11,958 nucleotides of DNA from DATJWY01 sp035500775 (GTDB taxonomy: Bacteria; Pseudomonadota; Alphaproteobacteria; Acetobacterales; Acetobacteraceae). Location: positions 1 through 11,958 of the forward strand of contig DATJWY010000190.1 in NCBI GenBank assembly GCA_035500775.1, read 5' to 3'. The notes beneath the pieces were generated by a model. It was not told the origin of the DNA. It made no database searches and worked only from the letters and a program-made list of their open reading frames with translations. A program made the position numbers and the translations under genes. Below, piece after piece: positions 1-6,841 of this stretch (the first letter of the stretch is position 1; each line of letters opens with the position of its first letter).

Positions 1-95
1 ATGCGCCGATCTTCCTCGCCGCCGCCATCGCCGTCTCCGGGGCGTTGGCGATCGCGGTGTGGCTGCGGGCGCGGAAGGGGGCGATGGCAGGGTGA
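1..95 (+). CDS. C-terminal end of a membrane protein (partial, 5' end outside window)
   Basis: Reading in the frame that starts at base 3 gives 30 residues before a TGA at 93-95. About 19 of them are hydrophobic (APIFLAAAIAVSGALAIAVW), and a basic tail LRARKGAMAG follows. This is what the last transmembrane helix and cytoplasmic end of a polytopic inner-membrane protein look like. The final helix of major facilitator transporters is often of this type, but 30 residues cannot fix the family. The gene reads toward rimP, but a promoter and a hairpin lie between them, so it is probably a separate transcription unit. The frame-1 reading of the same bases is an Arg/Pro/Ser-rich shadow. Confidence 0.55.
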   Translation, partial: APIFLAAAIAVSGALAIAVWLRARKGAMAG

Positions 96-124
96 GGCCC
101 GCTCGCGCCCCGGCGCGGTCGTGC

Positions 125-153
125 TTGCAAACTCTACCCCCCACGCCTATGTT
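125..153 (+). promoter_or_regulatory. Sigma70-like promoter for the rimP-nusA-infB operon
   Basis: TTGCAA (125-130) and TATGTT (148-153) are separated by exactly 17 bases. They lie in the gap between the upstream stop codon (95) and rimP. Transcription would begin near 160, leaving a leader of about 58 nt before the proposed rimP start. The match to the -35/-10 consensus is good for such GC-rich DNA. No experimental start is known here. Confidence 0.5.
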
Positions 154-188
154 GCCCATCACACAAACATCTTCCGCACGCATCGGGG

Positions 189-214
189 GGTGGCCTTCAC
201 GGGCCGCCTTTTTT
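189..214 (+). terminator. Intrinsic terminator / attenuator hairpin directly before rimP
   Basis: GGTGGCC (189-195) and GGCCGCC (202-208) form a 7-bp stem with one G-U pair and a 6-nt loop. Six T (209-214), then G and four more T, follow at once. This is a textbook Rho-independent terminator. It sits downstream of the candidate promoter at 125-153 and ends at the proposed rimP start, so it could attenuate the whole nus operon. A simpler reading is that it terminates the upstream membrane-protein gene. Attenuators ahead of rimP operons have been described in other proteobacteria; this one is assigned by position and shape only. Confidence 0.65.
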
Positions 215-217
215 GTT

Positions 218-739
218 TTGGTCAAAGATCTGCCGAACCACACTGGCCTCGAAGGCCGCATCGCCGCCATGGTGGCGCCGACGCTCACCGACATGGGCTA
301 TGAGCTTGTGCGCGTCGCCGTGCTCGGGCGCGAGCGTCCGACCATCCAGATCATGGCCGATCGCGCCGACGGGCAGCAGATCGGCGTCGATGATTGCGAG
401 GCGATCAGCCACGCCGTCGGCGCCGTGCTGGACGTCGATGATCCCATCCCCGGCGCCTGGACGCTCGAGGTCAGTTCCGCCGGCATCGACCGGCCGCTGA
501 CCCGGGTAAAGGATTGGAATCGTTTCGCCGGGCATCTCGCTCGCGCCGAATTGATCGTGCCGCTGAACGGGCGCAAGCGCTTCGTCGGCACCGTGCTCGG
601 CGCGGACGAGACGCATGCGCGCATGCGTCTCGAGGACGGCGAGGAAGTCGCGCTGCCGCTCGTCGATCTCCGGCGCGCGCGTCTCGTGCTCACCGATGCG
701 CTGATTGAAGCGACGGCCAACACCACATTGCCGCACTGA
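218..739 (+). CDS. rimP: Ribosome maturation factor RimP
   Basis: This 173-residue cytoplasmic protein assists late 30S subunit assembly by helping ribosomal proteins join the maturing 16S rRNA. The N-terminal alpha/beta domain is recognisable from TGLEGRIAAMVAPTL, then MGYELVRV and the family signature VSSAGIDRPL. The C-terminal SH3-like barrel contains KRFVGTVLGAD and ends in RRARLVLTDALIEA. Homologues start a few residues before the TGLEGRI segment, which favours TTG at 218. The frame stays open upstream to a GTG at 59 and has an ATG at 149, but both would add sequence not seen in the family. No clear Shine-Dalgarno precedes 218. It is first in the operon, 71 bases upstream of nusA. The function is secure; the start is not. 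Confidence 0.93.
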   Translation: MVKDLPNHTGLEGRIAAMVAPTLTDMGYELVRVAVLGRERPTIQIMADRADGQQIGVDDCEAISHAVGAVLDVDDPIPGAWTLEVSSAGIDRPLTRVKDWNRFAGHLARAELIVPLNGRKRFVGTVLGADETHARMRLEDGEEVALPLVDLRRARLVLTDALIEATANTTLPH

Positions 740-747
740 GCGGAGGC

Positions 748-763
748 GAAGGCCCCGGCCTTC
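748..763 (+). other. Small hairpin in the rimP-nusA gap
   Basis: GAAGGCC and GGCCTTC form a perfect 7-bp inverted repeat around two C. There is no T-run, so this is not an intrinsic terminator. It may be an RNA-stability or processing element, or chance in GC-rich DNA. Confidence 0.25.
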
Positions 764-810
764 ACCGACATCATAAGCCGGGCGTAAGCCACGTCTCTTA
801 AGAGGTTGCC

Positions 811-2481
<1,671 letters not shown>

Positions 2482-2494
2482 CCAGGTTCCCCAT

Positions 2495-3106
2495 ATAGAG
2501 GATAGCGAGGCGGAGGAGCGGGGTCCGCTGCGCCGATGCGTCGTCACGCGGGAGCGGGGCGAGCGGGAGCGCATGATCCGCTTCGTCGTCGGTCCCGACC
2601 GTGTTCTCGTGCCTGATCTCGCCGCGCGTCTGCCAGGACGGGGAATATGGTTGAGCGCGCGGGGGGATGTGATAGAAACCGCGCGTGCCCGAGGCGCCTT
2701 CGCGCGCGCTGCTCGTGGCCCGGTCACCGTGCCCCCCGATCTATCCTTCATGTTGCAGGCGGGGCTCGTCCGGCGAATAGCCGACACGCTTGGTCTCGCC
2801 CGCCGTGCCGGGCAAGCGGTTTCGGGGTTCGCGAAAGCGCGCGAATGGCTGGTTTCCGGTCGTGCGGCCCTGGTGGTGCAGGCGGCGGATGGCAGCGTGG
2901 ATGAGCGGACGCGGCTGCTTTCAGGGGCGCGCGACGTGCCGGTGGTGACACCACTGCCGGCGGAACAATTGGGCGCGGCCTTTGGCCGTGACCGTGTGGT
3001 GCATGTGGCGATCGCGCCCGGCCGACTGGCCGAGACGCTGATCGTCGAGACTGAACGGCTGGCCGGCATCGCTGGGCGGCCACTGAGCGAACGGGCAGGT
3101 GAATGA
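2495..3106 (+). CDS. YlxR-family RNA-binding protein (DUF448) with C-terminal L7Ae-like domain; start codon unresolved
   Basis: The reading frame carries the YlxR signature GPLRRCVVTRERGERERM followed by IRFVVGP and GRGIWLSARGDVI. An Ala/Leu/Arg-rich C-terminal half (LGLARRAGQAVSGFAKAREWL and LVVQAADGS) matches the L7Ae/YlxQ-like fold fused to YlxR in many alphaproteobacteria. The usual size is about 200-220 residues, which fits a start near 2490-2500. The gene sits between nusA and infB, the normal place. However, no ATG, GTG or TTG lies in frame between the nusA stop (2481) and the signature. Options are ATA at 2495, CTG at 2528 (preceded by GGAGGA at 2512-2517), or ATT at 2453. ATG at 2351 or earlier would overlap nusA by 130 bases or more. 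ATG at 2573 would cut off the conserved motif. The stop overlaps the infB start by 4 nt. The start given here is approximate. Confidence 0.82.
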   Translation: MEDSEAEERGPLRRCVVTRERGERERMIRFVVGPDRVLVPDLAARLPGRGIWLSARGDVIETARARGAFARAARGPVTVPPDLSFMLQAGLVRRIADTLGLARRAGQAVSGFAKAREWLVSGRAALVVQAADGSVDERTRLLSGARDVPVVTPLPAEQLGAAFGRDRVVHVAIAPGRLAETLIVETERLAGIAGRPLSERAGE

Positions 3107-5805
3107 GCGAAGGCAGCAACGATCAGGACCAGGGTAAGGGGCGTCTCTCGCTGCGGCCGGCCGGCCGTTTGGAGCTGGGTCGCACCGTCGATGCCGGGTC
3201 CGTGCGGCAAAGCTTCAGCCACGGTCGTTCGAAGGTGGTCCAGGTTGAAGTGCGCAAGAAGCGCGCGCCGGGCACGCCCGGTCCCGCGCCGTCCGGTAGC
3301 GGCGGTGGCGGCGGCGGTGGTGGCGGCGGGCAGCGCGGCGGCCAGCAGGGCGGCCGTGGCTCGGCCGCTGGCCGTGGCCTGACCGCGAACGAGTTGGCGA
3401 CCCGTCAGCGCGTTCTCGTCGAGCAGCGCGCCGAGGCGGCGCGGCGCGAGGCGGAACGGCGCGAGCAGGAAAAGATCATGATCCTCTCCGCCGCCGAGGA
3501 AGCGCGGCGGCGTGAGGAGGAGGCCCGCAAGGCCGCCGAGGAAGAGGCGCGCCGCGCCGTAGAGGAAGAGGCGCGCAAGGCCGCCGAGGAAGAGGCCCGC
3601 AAGGCCGCCGAGGAAGCCGCGGCGCTCGCCGCCGCGCAGCCCGCCGCGGCGCCGTCCACGGCCCGCGCGCCCGTCACCGCCGGCCGTCCGGCGCCGGCGC
3701 GGCCCGAGGTTCGTCGCCCGGCGGCAGCCGCGCCCGCGGGCCGTCCCGCCGCGCCGGCCGCTCCCGGCACTCCCGCCGAGACTCTGCGCCTGCGCACCGG
3801 CCGCGAGGAAGAGGAAGAGGCCGCGCGCCCCGTCCGTCGTCCTGGCACGCCGATGCCGGCGCGCAAGCCCGTCGTGCCCGCGCCGAAGAAGGCCCCGGGC
3901 GAGGGCCGTCGCGCTGGCCGCATCGACGTGCGGGCCGCGATCGAGGGCGAGGACGAGAAGACCCGCAGCCTGGCCTCCGTCCGCCGTCAGCGCGAGCGCG
4001 AGCGGCGGCAGGCCGAGCTTGAGCGCCTGCGCTCCGACCAGGTCCGCGTCGTTCGCGACGTGGTCCTGCCGGATGCCATCACGGTGCAGGAGCTCGCCAA
4101 CCGTATGGCGGCGCGCGCCGGCGACGTGATCAAGGCGCTGATGAAGATGGGCGTGATGGCGACCATCACGCAGTCGCTGGACGCCGATACGGCCGAGCTG
4201 GTGGTGCAGGAATTCGGCCACCGCGCCCGCCGCGTCTCGGAGAGCGATGTCGAGATCGGCATCGAGGGGACGGCGGACACGGATACGGAACTGCTGCCGC
4301 GCGCGCCGGTCGTCACCATCATGGGCCATGTCGATCACGGCAAGACCTCGCTGCTCGACGCGCTCCGCGCGACCGACGTGGCGGCGGGCGAGGCCGGCGG
4401 CATCACCCAGCATATCGGCGCCTATCAGGTGACGATGCCGTCGGGTCAGAAGATCACCTTCATCGACACGCCGGGCCACGAGGCCTTCACCTCCATGCGC
4501 GCCCGCGGCGCGTCGGTGACGGATGTCGTTGTCCTGGTGGTGGCGGCGGATGACGGCGTGATGCCGCAGACGATCGAGGCGATCCAGCACGCCCGTGCGG
4601 CGAACGTGCCGCTGATCGTCGCCATCAACAAGATGGACAAGCACGACGCCAACCCGAACCGGGTGCGTCAGGAACTGCTCCAGCACGAGATCGTCGTCGA
4701 GGAGATGGGCGGCGAGACGCAGGACGTGGAAGTCTCCGCGACCAAGCGCATGGGTCTCGACAAGCTGGAAGAGGCGATCATGCTCCAGGCCGAGATCCTG
4801 GACCTGCGCGCCAATCCGGACCGCATCGCCGAAGGCACGGTGGTGGAAAGCCGGCTCGATCGTGGCCGCGGCCCGGTCGCGACCGTGCTGGTGCAGAAGG
4901 GCTCGCTGAAGCAGGGCGACATCGTGGTGGCCGGCGCCGAATGGGGCCGCGTGCGCGCGATGCTCGACGACAAGGGCCGCCAGATCAAGACCGCCGAGCC
5001 CTCGACCCCGGTCGAGATCCTTGGCCTCGACGGCGTGCCTTCGGCCGGCGAGCCTTTCGTGGTGGTGGAGAACGAGGCCCGGGCGCGCGAGATCAGCGAG
5101 TTCCGCCAGCGCAAGCTGCGCGACAAGGCTGCTGCCGGCGCCACCGCCGCGCGCGGCACGCTCGACCAGATGCTCGCCCGCATTGCCGCCGGCGCGCAGA
5201 AGGAAGTCGCGGTGCTGGTCAAGGCAGACGTGCAGGGCAGCGCCGAGGCGATCCAGGCCACCGTGCTCAAACTGGAGCACGAGGAGGTCAAGGTCCGCGT
5301 CCTGCTCGCGAGCGTCGGCCAGATCACCGAGAGCGACGTGCAGCTCGCCAAGGCGTCCAACGCGGTGATCGTCGCCTTCAATGTCCGCGCGACGTCGCAG
5401 GCGCGGGATCTGGCGCAGCGCGAGGGCGTCGATATCCGCTACTATTCGATCATCTACCAGGTGGCGGATGACATCGAGCAGATGGTGCGCGGCAAGATCT
5501 CGCCGAAGTACCGGGAGAAGTTCCTGGGCTATGCCGAGATCCGCAAGGTGTTCGACATCACCAAGGCCGGCAAGGTCGCGGGCTGCATGATCACCGAGGG
5601 CGTGGTCAAGCGAGGCTGCGGCGTGCGCCTGCTGCGCGAGGGCGTGGTGATCCACCAGGGCGAACTCGGCCAGCTCAAGCGCTTCAAGGATGACGTCAAG
5701 GAAGTCGCGCGCGGCTATGAGTGCGGCCTCTCCTTCGCCGGGTATCAGGATATCCGAGAGGGCGACGTGGTCGAGTGCTACGAGTCGGAGCTCGTCCCCG
5801 CATGA
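3103..5805 (+). CDS. infB: Translation initiation factor IF2
   Basis: IF2 is the GTPase that brings fMet-tRNA to the 30S subunit and promotes subunit joining. The product is 900 residues. A variable N-terminal part holds a Gly-rich stretch (about 66-90), an Arg/Glu/Ala coiled-coil region (about 105-180) with four 8-residue repeats, and an Ala/Pro-rich linker to about 260. The conserved IF2_N module covers about 320-375 (LPDAITVQELANRM). The G domain shows G1 GHVDHGKT (408-415), G3 DTPGH (455-459), G4 NKMD (509-512) and G5 SATK (545-548). Domains II-IV follow, ending near a cysteine in GDVVECYESELVPA. The ATG overlaps the preceding stop as ATGA, with AGGTGA just upstream, pointing to translational coupling. 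An in-frame ATG at 3478 preceded by AGGA could give a shorter form. Confidence 0.97.
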   Translation: MSEGSNDQDQGKGRLSLRPAGRLELGRTVDAGSVRQSFSHGRSKVVQVEVRKKRAPGTPGPAPSGSGGGGGGGGGGQRGGQQGGRGSAAGRGLTANELATRQRVLVEQRAEAARREAERREQEKIMILSAAEEARRREEEARKAAEEEARRAVEEEARKAAEEEARKAAEEAAALAAAQPAAAPSTARAPVTAGRPAPARPEVRRPAAAAPAGRPAAPAAPGTPAETLRLRTGREEEEEAARPVRRPGTPMPARKPVVPAPKKAPGEGRRAGRIDVRAAIEGEDEKTRSLASVRRQRERERRQAELERLRSDQVRVVRDVVLPDAITVQELANRMAARAGDVIKALMKMGVMATITQSLDADTAELVVQEFGHRARRVSESDVEIGIEGTADTDTELLPRAPVVTIMGHVDHGKTSLLDALRATDVAAGEAGGITQHIGAYQVTMPSGQKITFIDTPGHEAFTSMRARGASVTDVVVLVVAADDGVMPQTIEAIQHARAANVPLIVAINKMDKHDANPNRVRQELLQHEIVVEEMGGETQDVEVSATKRMGLDKLEEAIMLQAEILDLRANPDRIAEGTVVESRLDRGRGPVATVLVQKGSLKQGDIVVAGAEWGRVRAMLDDKGRQIKTAEPSTPVEILGLDGVPSAGEPFVVVENEARAREISEFRQRKLRDKAAAGATAARGTLDQMLARIAAGAQKEVAVLVKADVQGSAEAIQATVLKLEHEEVKVRVLLASVGQITESDVQLAKASNAVIVAFNVRATSQARDLAQREGVDIRYYSIIYQVADDIEQMVRGKISPKYREKFLGYAEIRKVFDITKAGKVAGCMITEGVVKRGCGVRLLREGVVIHQGELGQLKRFKDDVKEVARGYECGLSFAGYQDIREGDVVECYESELVPA
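3514..3609 (+). repeat. Four 24-bp coding repeats in infB (EEEARKAA units)
   Basis: Four consecutive 24-bp units encode EEEARKAA, EEEARRAV, EEEARKAA and EEEARKAA (residues 138-169). The pattern of acidic, basic and Ala residues predicts a highly charged single helix or coiled coil in the IF2 N-terminal linker. The near identity of the last two units points to recent duplication. Confidence 0.8.
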
Positions 5806-6278
5806 CGCGGGACGCCGGTTCCAGCGGCGCCCCCCGCCAGGGCGGCCGCCGGGGCGGCGGCCAGGAGGAGGGCGGGGCGGGGAAGCACGCGCATGGCGGC
5901 GCCCGCGCCCCGAGCCAGCGGCAGATGCGCGTGGCGGAGGAAGTCCGCCACGTTCTCGCCGAGGTCTTCGCCCGCACCGAGTTCCGCGACCCGGAACTGG
6001 CAGGGGAGCATATCACCGTCACCGAGGTGCGGGTTGGCCCGGACCTCAAGCACGCGACGGTCTTCGTGGCGCGGCTCGGGCGGCCGGACGTGGAGGCGTT
6101 GCTGCCGGCGCTGCGGCGGGCGGCGCCATTTCTACGCGGGCAGATCGCGCATGTGCTGCGGCTGCGGCAGGTGCCGGATCTGTCGTTTCAGCCGGATACG
6201 GCGCTCGAATACGCCATGCATATCGACGAACTGCTGCATTCGCCGGACGTGGCGCGGGATCTCAAGCCGGACGAGTGA
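5802..6278 (+). CDS. rbfA: 30S ribosome-binding factor RbfA
   Basis: RbfA is a KH-fold protein that binds the 30S subunit near the 5' helix of 16S rRNA during late maturation and cold adaptation. The 158-residue product begins with about 35 residues rich in Gly, Arg and Gln, probably disordered. The family core then runs from SQRQMRVAEEVRHVLAEVF through ITVTEVRVGPDLKHATVFV to HVLRLRQVPDLSFQPD, followed by the typical helix around HIDELL. The ATG at 5802 overlaps the infB stop by 4 nt, so translation is probably coupled. It is the last gene of the operon here. No truB follows, and a palindromic element begins 34 bases after the stop. Confidence 0.95.
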   Translation: MTRDAGSSGAPRQGGRRGGGQEEGGAGKHAHGGARAPSQRQMRVAEEVRHVLAEVFARTEFRDPELAGEHITVTEVRVGPDLKHATVFVARLGRPDVEALLPALRRAAPFLRGQIAHVLRLRQVPDLSFQPDTALEYAMHIDELLHSPDVARDLKPDE

Positions 6279-6311
6279 TCCGGCGTCCACACGTCTTGGC
6301 CGATTCAAGAC

Positions 6312-6330
6312 CAGGGGGCTTTGCCCCCTG
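6312..6330 (+). terminator. Strong hairpin after rbfA, likely operon 3' end
   Basis: CAGGGGGC, loop TTT, and GCCCCCTG form a perfect 8-bp GC-rich stem 33 bases after the rbfA stop. No T-run follows, so it would act as a transcript-stabilising end or Rho-assisted site rather than a classical intrinsic terminator. It is also the first part of the palindromic element described next. Confidence 0.5.
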
Positions 6331-6414
6331 TACCCCCGTCACGCGCAGGCGTGCCTACGCACGACACGCGCAGGCGTGCCTACGCACGACGGGGCCTTGA
6401 GGCCTCAGACCCCC
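6312..6414 (+). repeat. Composite palindromic intergenic element with two 25-bp tandem copies
   Basis: After the 8-bp hairpin (6312-6330) comes CCCCGTC (6334-6340). Two exact 25-bp copies follow (6341-6365 and 6366-6390), and GACGGGG (6388-6394) is the reverse complement of CCCCGTC, closing an outer stem. Each 25-bp copy contains a near-palindrome, GCGCAGGC-GT-GCCTACGC. The perfect 10-bp palindrome TGAGGCCTCA (6398-6407) and a CCCCC run end the element. The order (GC-rich triloop hairpin, ACCCC, second palindrome, GACCCC) is shared with the element at 8299-8348, so this looks like a dispersed REP-like family. Confidence 0.65.
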
Positions 6415-6425
6415 AACTGTTGGTA

Positions 6426-6599
6426 TTACCGGAACACGATCACCATCGCTCCACCGCAGCCATCGCTGGTATAGATCCGGCGCGGCGGGCACGTGGTCTC
6501 GCATGCGGCGGTTTCGGCGCGCGGCGTGTTGTCCGGCTGATGGGTGGTTTCGGTCGGCCGGCCTTCCGGGGCATGAACCTGCGGGGTCTGCGGGGGCAT
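6426..6599 (-). CDS. Small Cys-containing hypothetical protein, 57 residues
   Basis: On the minus strand, ATG (6597-6599) opens a frame of 57 codons ending in TAA (6426-6428). A perfect ribosome binding site, GGAAGGA (complement of 6607-6613), lies 7 nt upstream. Third codon positions are mostly G or C, as in the neighbouring genes. The first ~30 residues are polar and rich in Pro, Thr, Gln, Glu and His, beginning MPPQTPQVHAPEGRPTETTH. The C-terminal half has three cysteines (33, 37, 48) and a hydrophobic end, RIYTSDGCGGAMVIVFR. No signal peptide or transmembrane helix is seen. The C-x3-C plus a later Cys could bind a metal or form disulfides. It is divergent from the large gene at 6842, sharing an AT-rich upstream region. 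The family is not recognised. Codon use and the ribosome site make it likely real. Confidence 0.6.
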   Translation of the reverse strand: MPPQTPQVHAPEGRPTETTHQPDNTPRAETAACETTCPPRRIYTSDGCGGAMVIVFR

Positions 6600-6606
6600 C
6601 GGGCAT

Positions 6607-6613
6607 TCCTTCC
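6607..6613 (-). promoter_or_regulatory. Ribosome binding site fixing the small-gene start
   Basis: GGAAGGA on the minus strand stands 7 nt before the ATG at 6599. The nearer ATG at 6604-6606 is in another frame and too close to use this site. Confidence 0.6.
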
Positions 6614-6828
6614 AAAGATCAAAGAGCCGTCAATAGTTCACAAGACGGTTTCCTGTTCCAGTGAATATGCTGCATTGCAGGCAACAATCCTGTGGCGATT
6701 GAACGTGTCAGTTTGTAAATCATGAAAAATATTTACAAAACAAACCGCTTCGGGTGCGGAAGCCACCGATAGCCTGTCCATCGCTCTTGCCTAGAGTCCC
6801 CCTGCTGCGCCATTGCTTGCGTGAGCCT
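6614..6828. other. Divergent control region between the small gene and the 484-residue gene
   Basis: This gap of about 215 bases is clearly richer in A/T than its surroundings, especially 6614-6750. It contains a short palindrome CTGCATTGCAG (6670-6680) and the inverted repeat at 6712-6739. No convincing -35/-10 pair could be picked on either strand. TTGAAC at 6699-6704 is the best -35-like hexamer for the plus strand. No other coding sequence is apparent. Confidence 0.4.
6712..6739. promoter_or_regulatory. Candidate operator: 9-bp perfect inverted repeat
   Basis: TTTGTAAAT (6712-6720) and ATTTACAAA (6731-6739) are exact reverse complements separated by 10 bases. Centre-to-centre spacing is 19 bases, close to two helical turns. 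This would suit a dimeric helix-turn-helix regulator touching one face of the DNA. It lies 102 bases before the plus-strand ATG at 6842 and 112 bases upstream of the minus-strand small gene. An RNA hairpin is possible but it is AT-rich and lacks a GC stem, so it is unlikely to be a terminator. Confidence 0.5.
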
Positions 6829-6834
6829 GGAGGA
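6829..6834 (+). promoter_or_regulatory. Ribosome binding site fixing the start at 6842
   Basis: GGAGGA lies 7 nt before ATG 6842. The in-frame GTG at 6821 overlaps no comparable site, so ATG 6842 is preferred. Confidence 0.7.
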
Positions 6835-6841
6835 CGTTTTG

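Noticed and set aside
59..217. Extended RimP start at GTG 59 or ATG 149
   Set aside because: It would translate the promoter and terminator hairpin and add about 23-53 residues absent from RimP proteins.
795..804. Perfect palindrome CTCTTAAGAG overlapping the nusA ribosome site
   Set aside because: Ten bases of symmetry with no loop cannot form a useful hairpin and may be chance; no repeat of it was noticed elsewhere in the window.
6821..6841. GTG 6821 as start of the 484-residue gene
   Set aside because: GGAGGA at 6829-6834 is correctly spaced for ATG 6842 and would lie inside the coding sequence if GTG were used.
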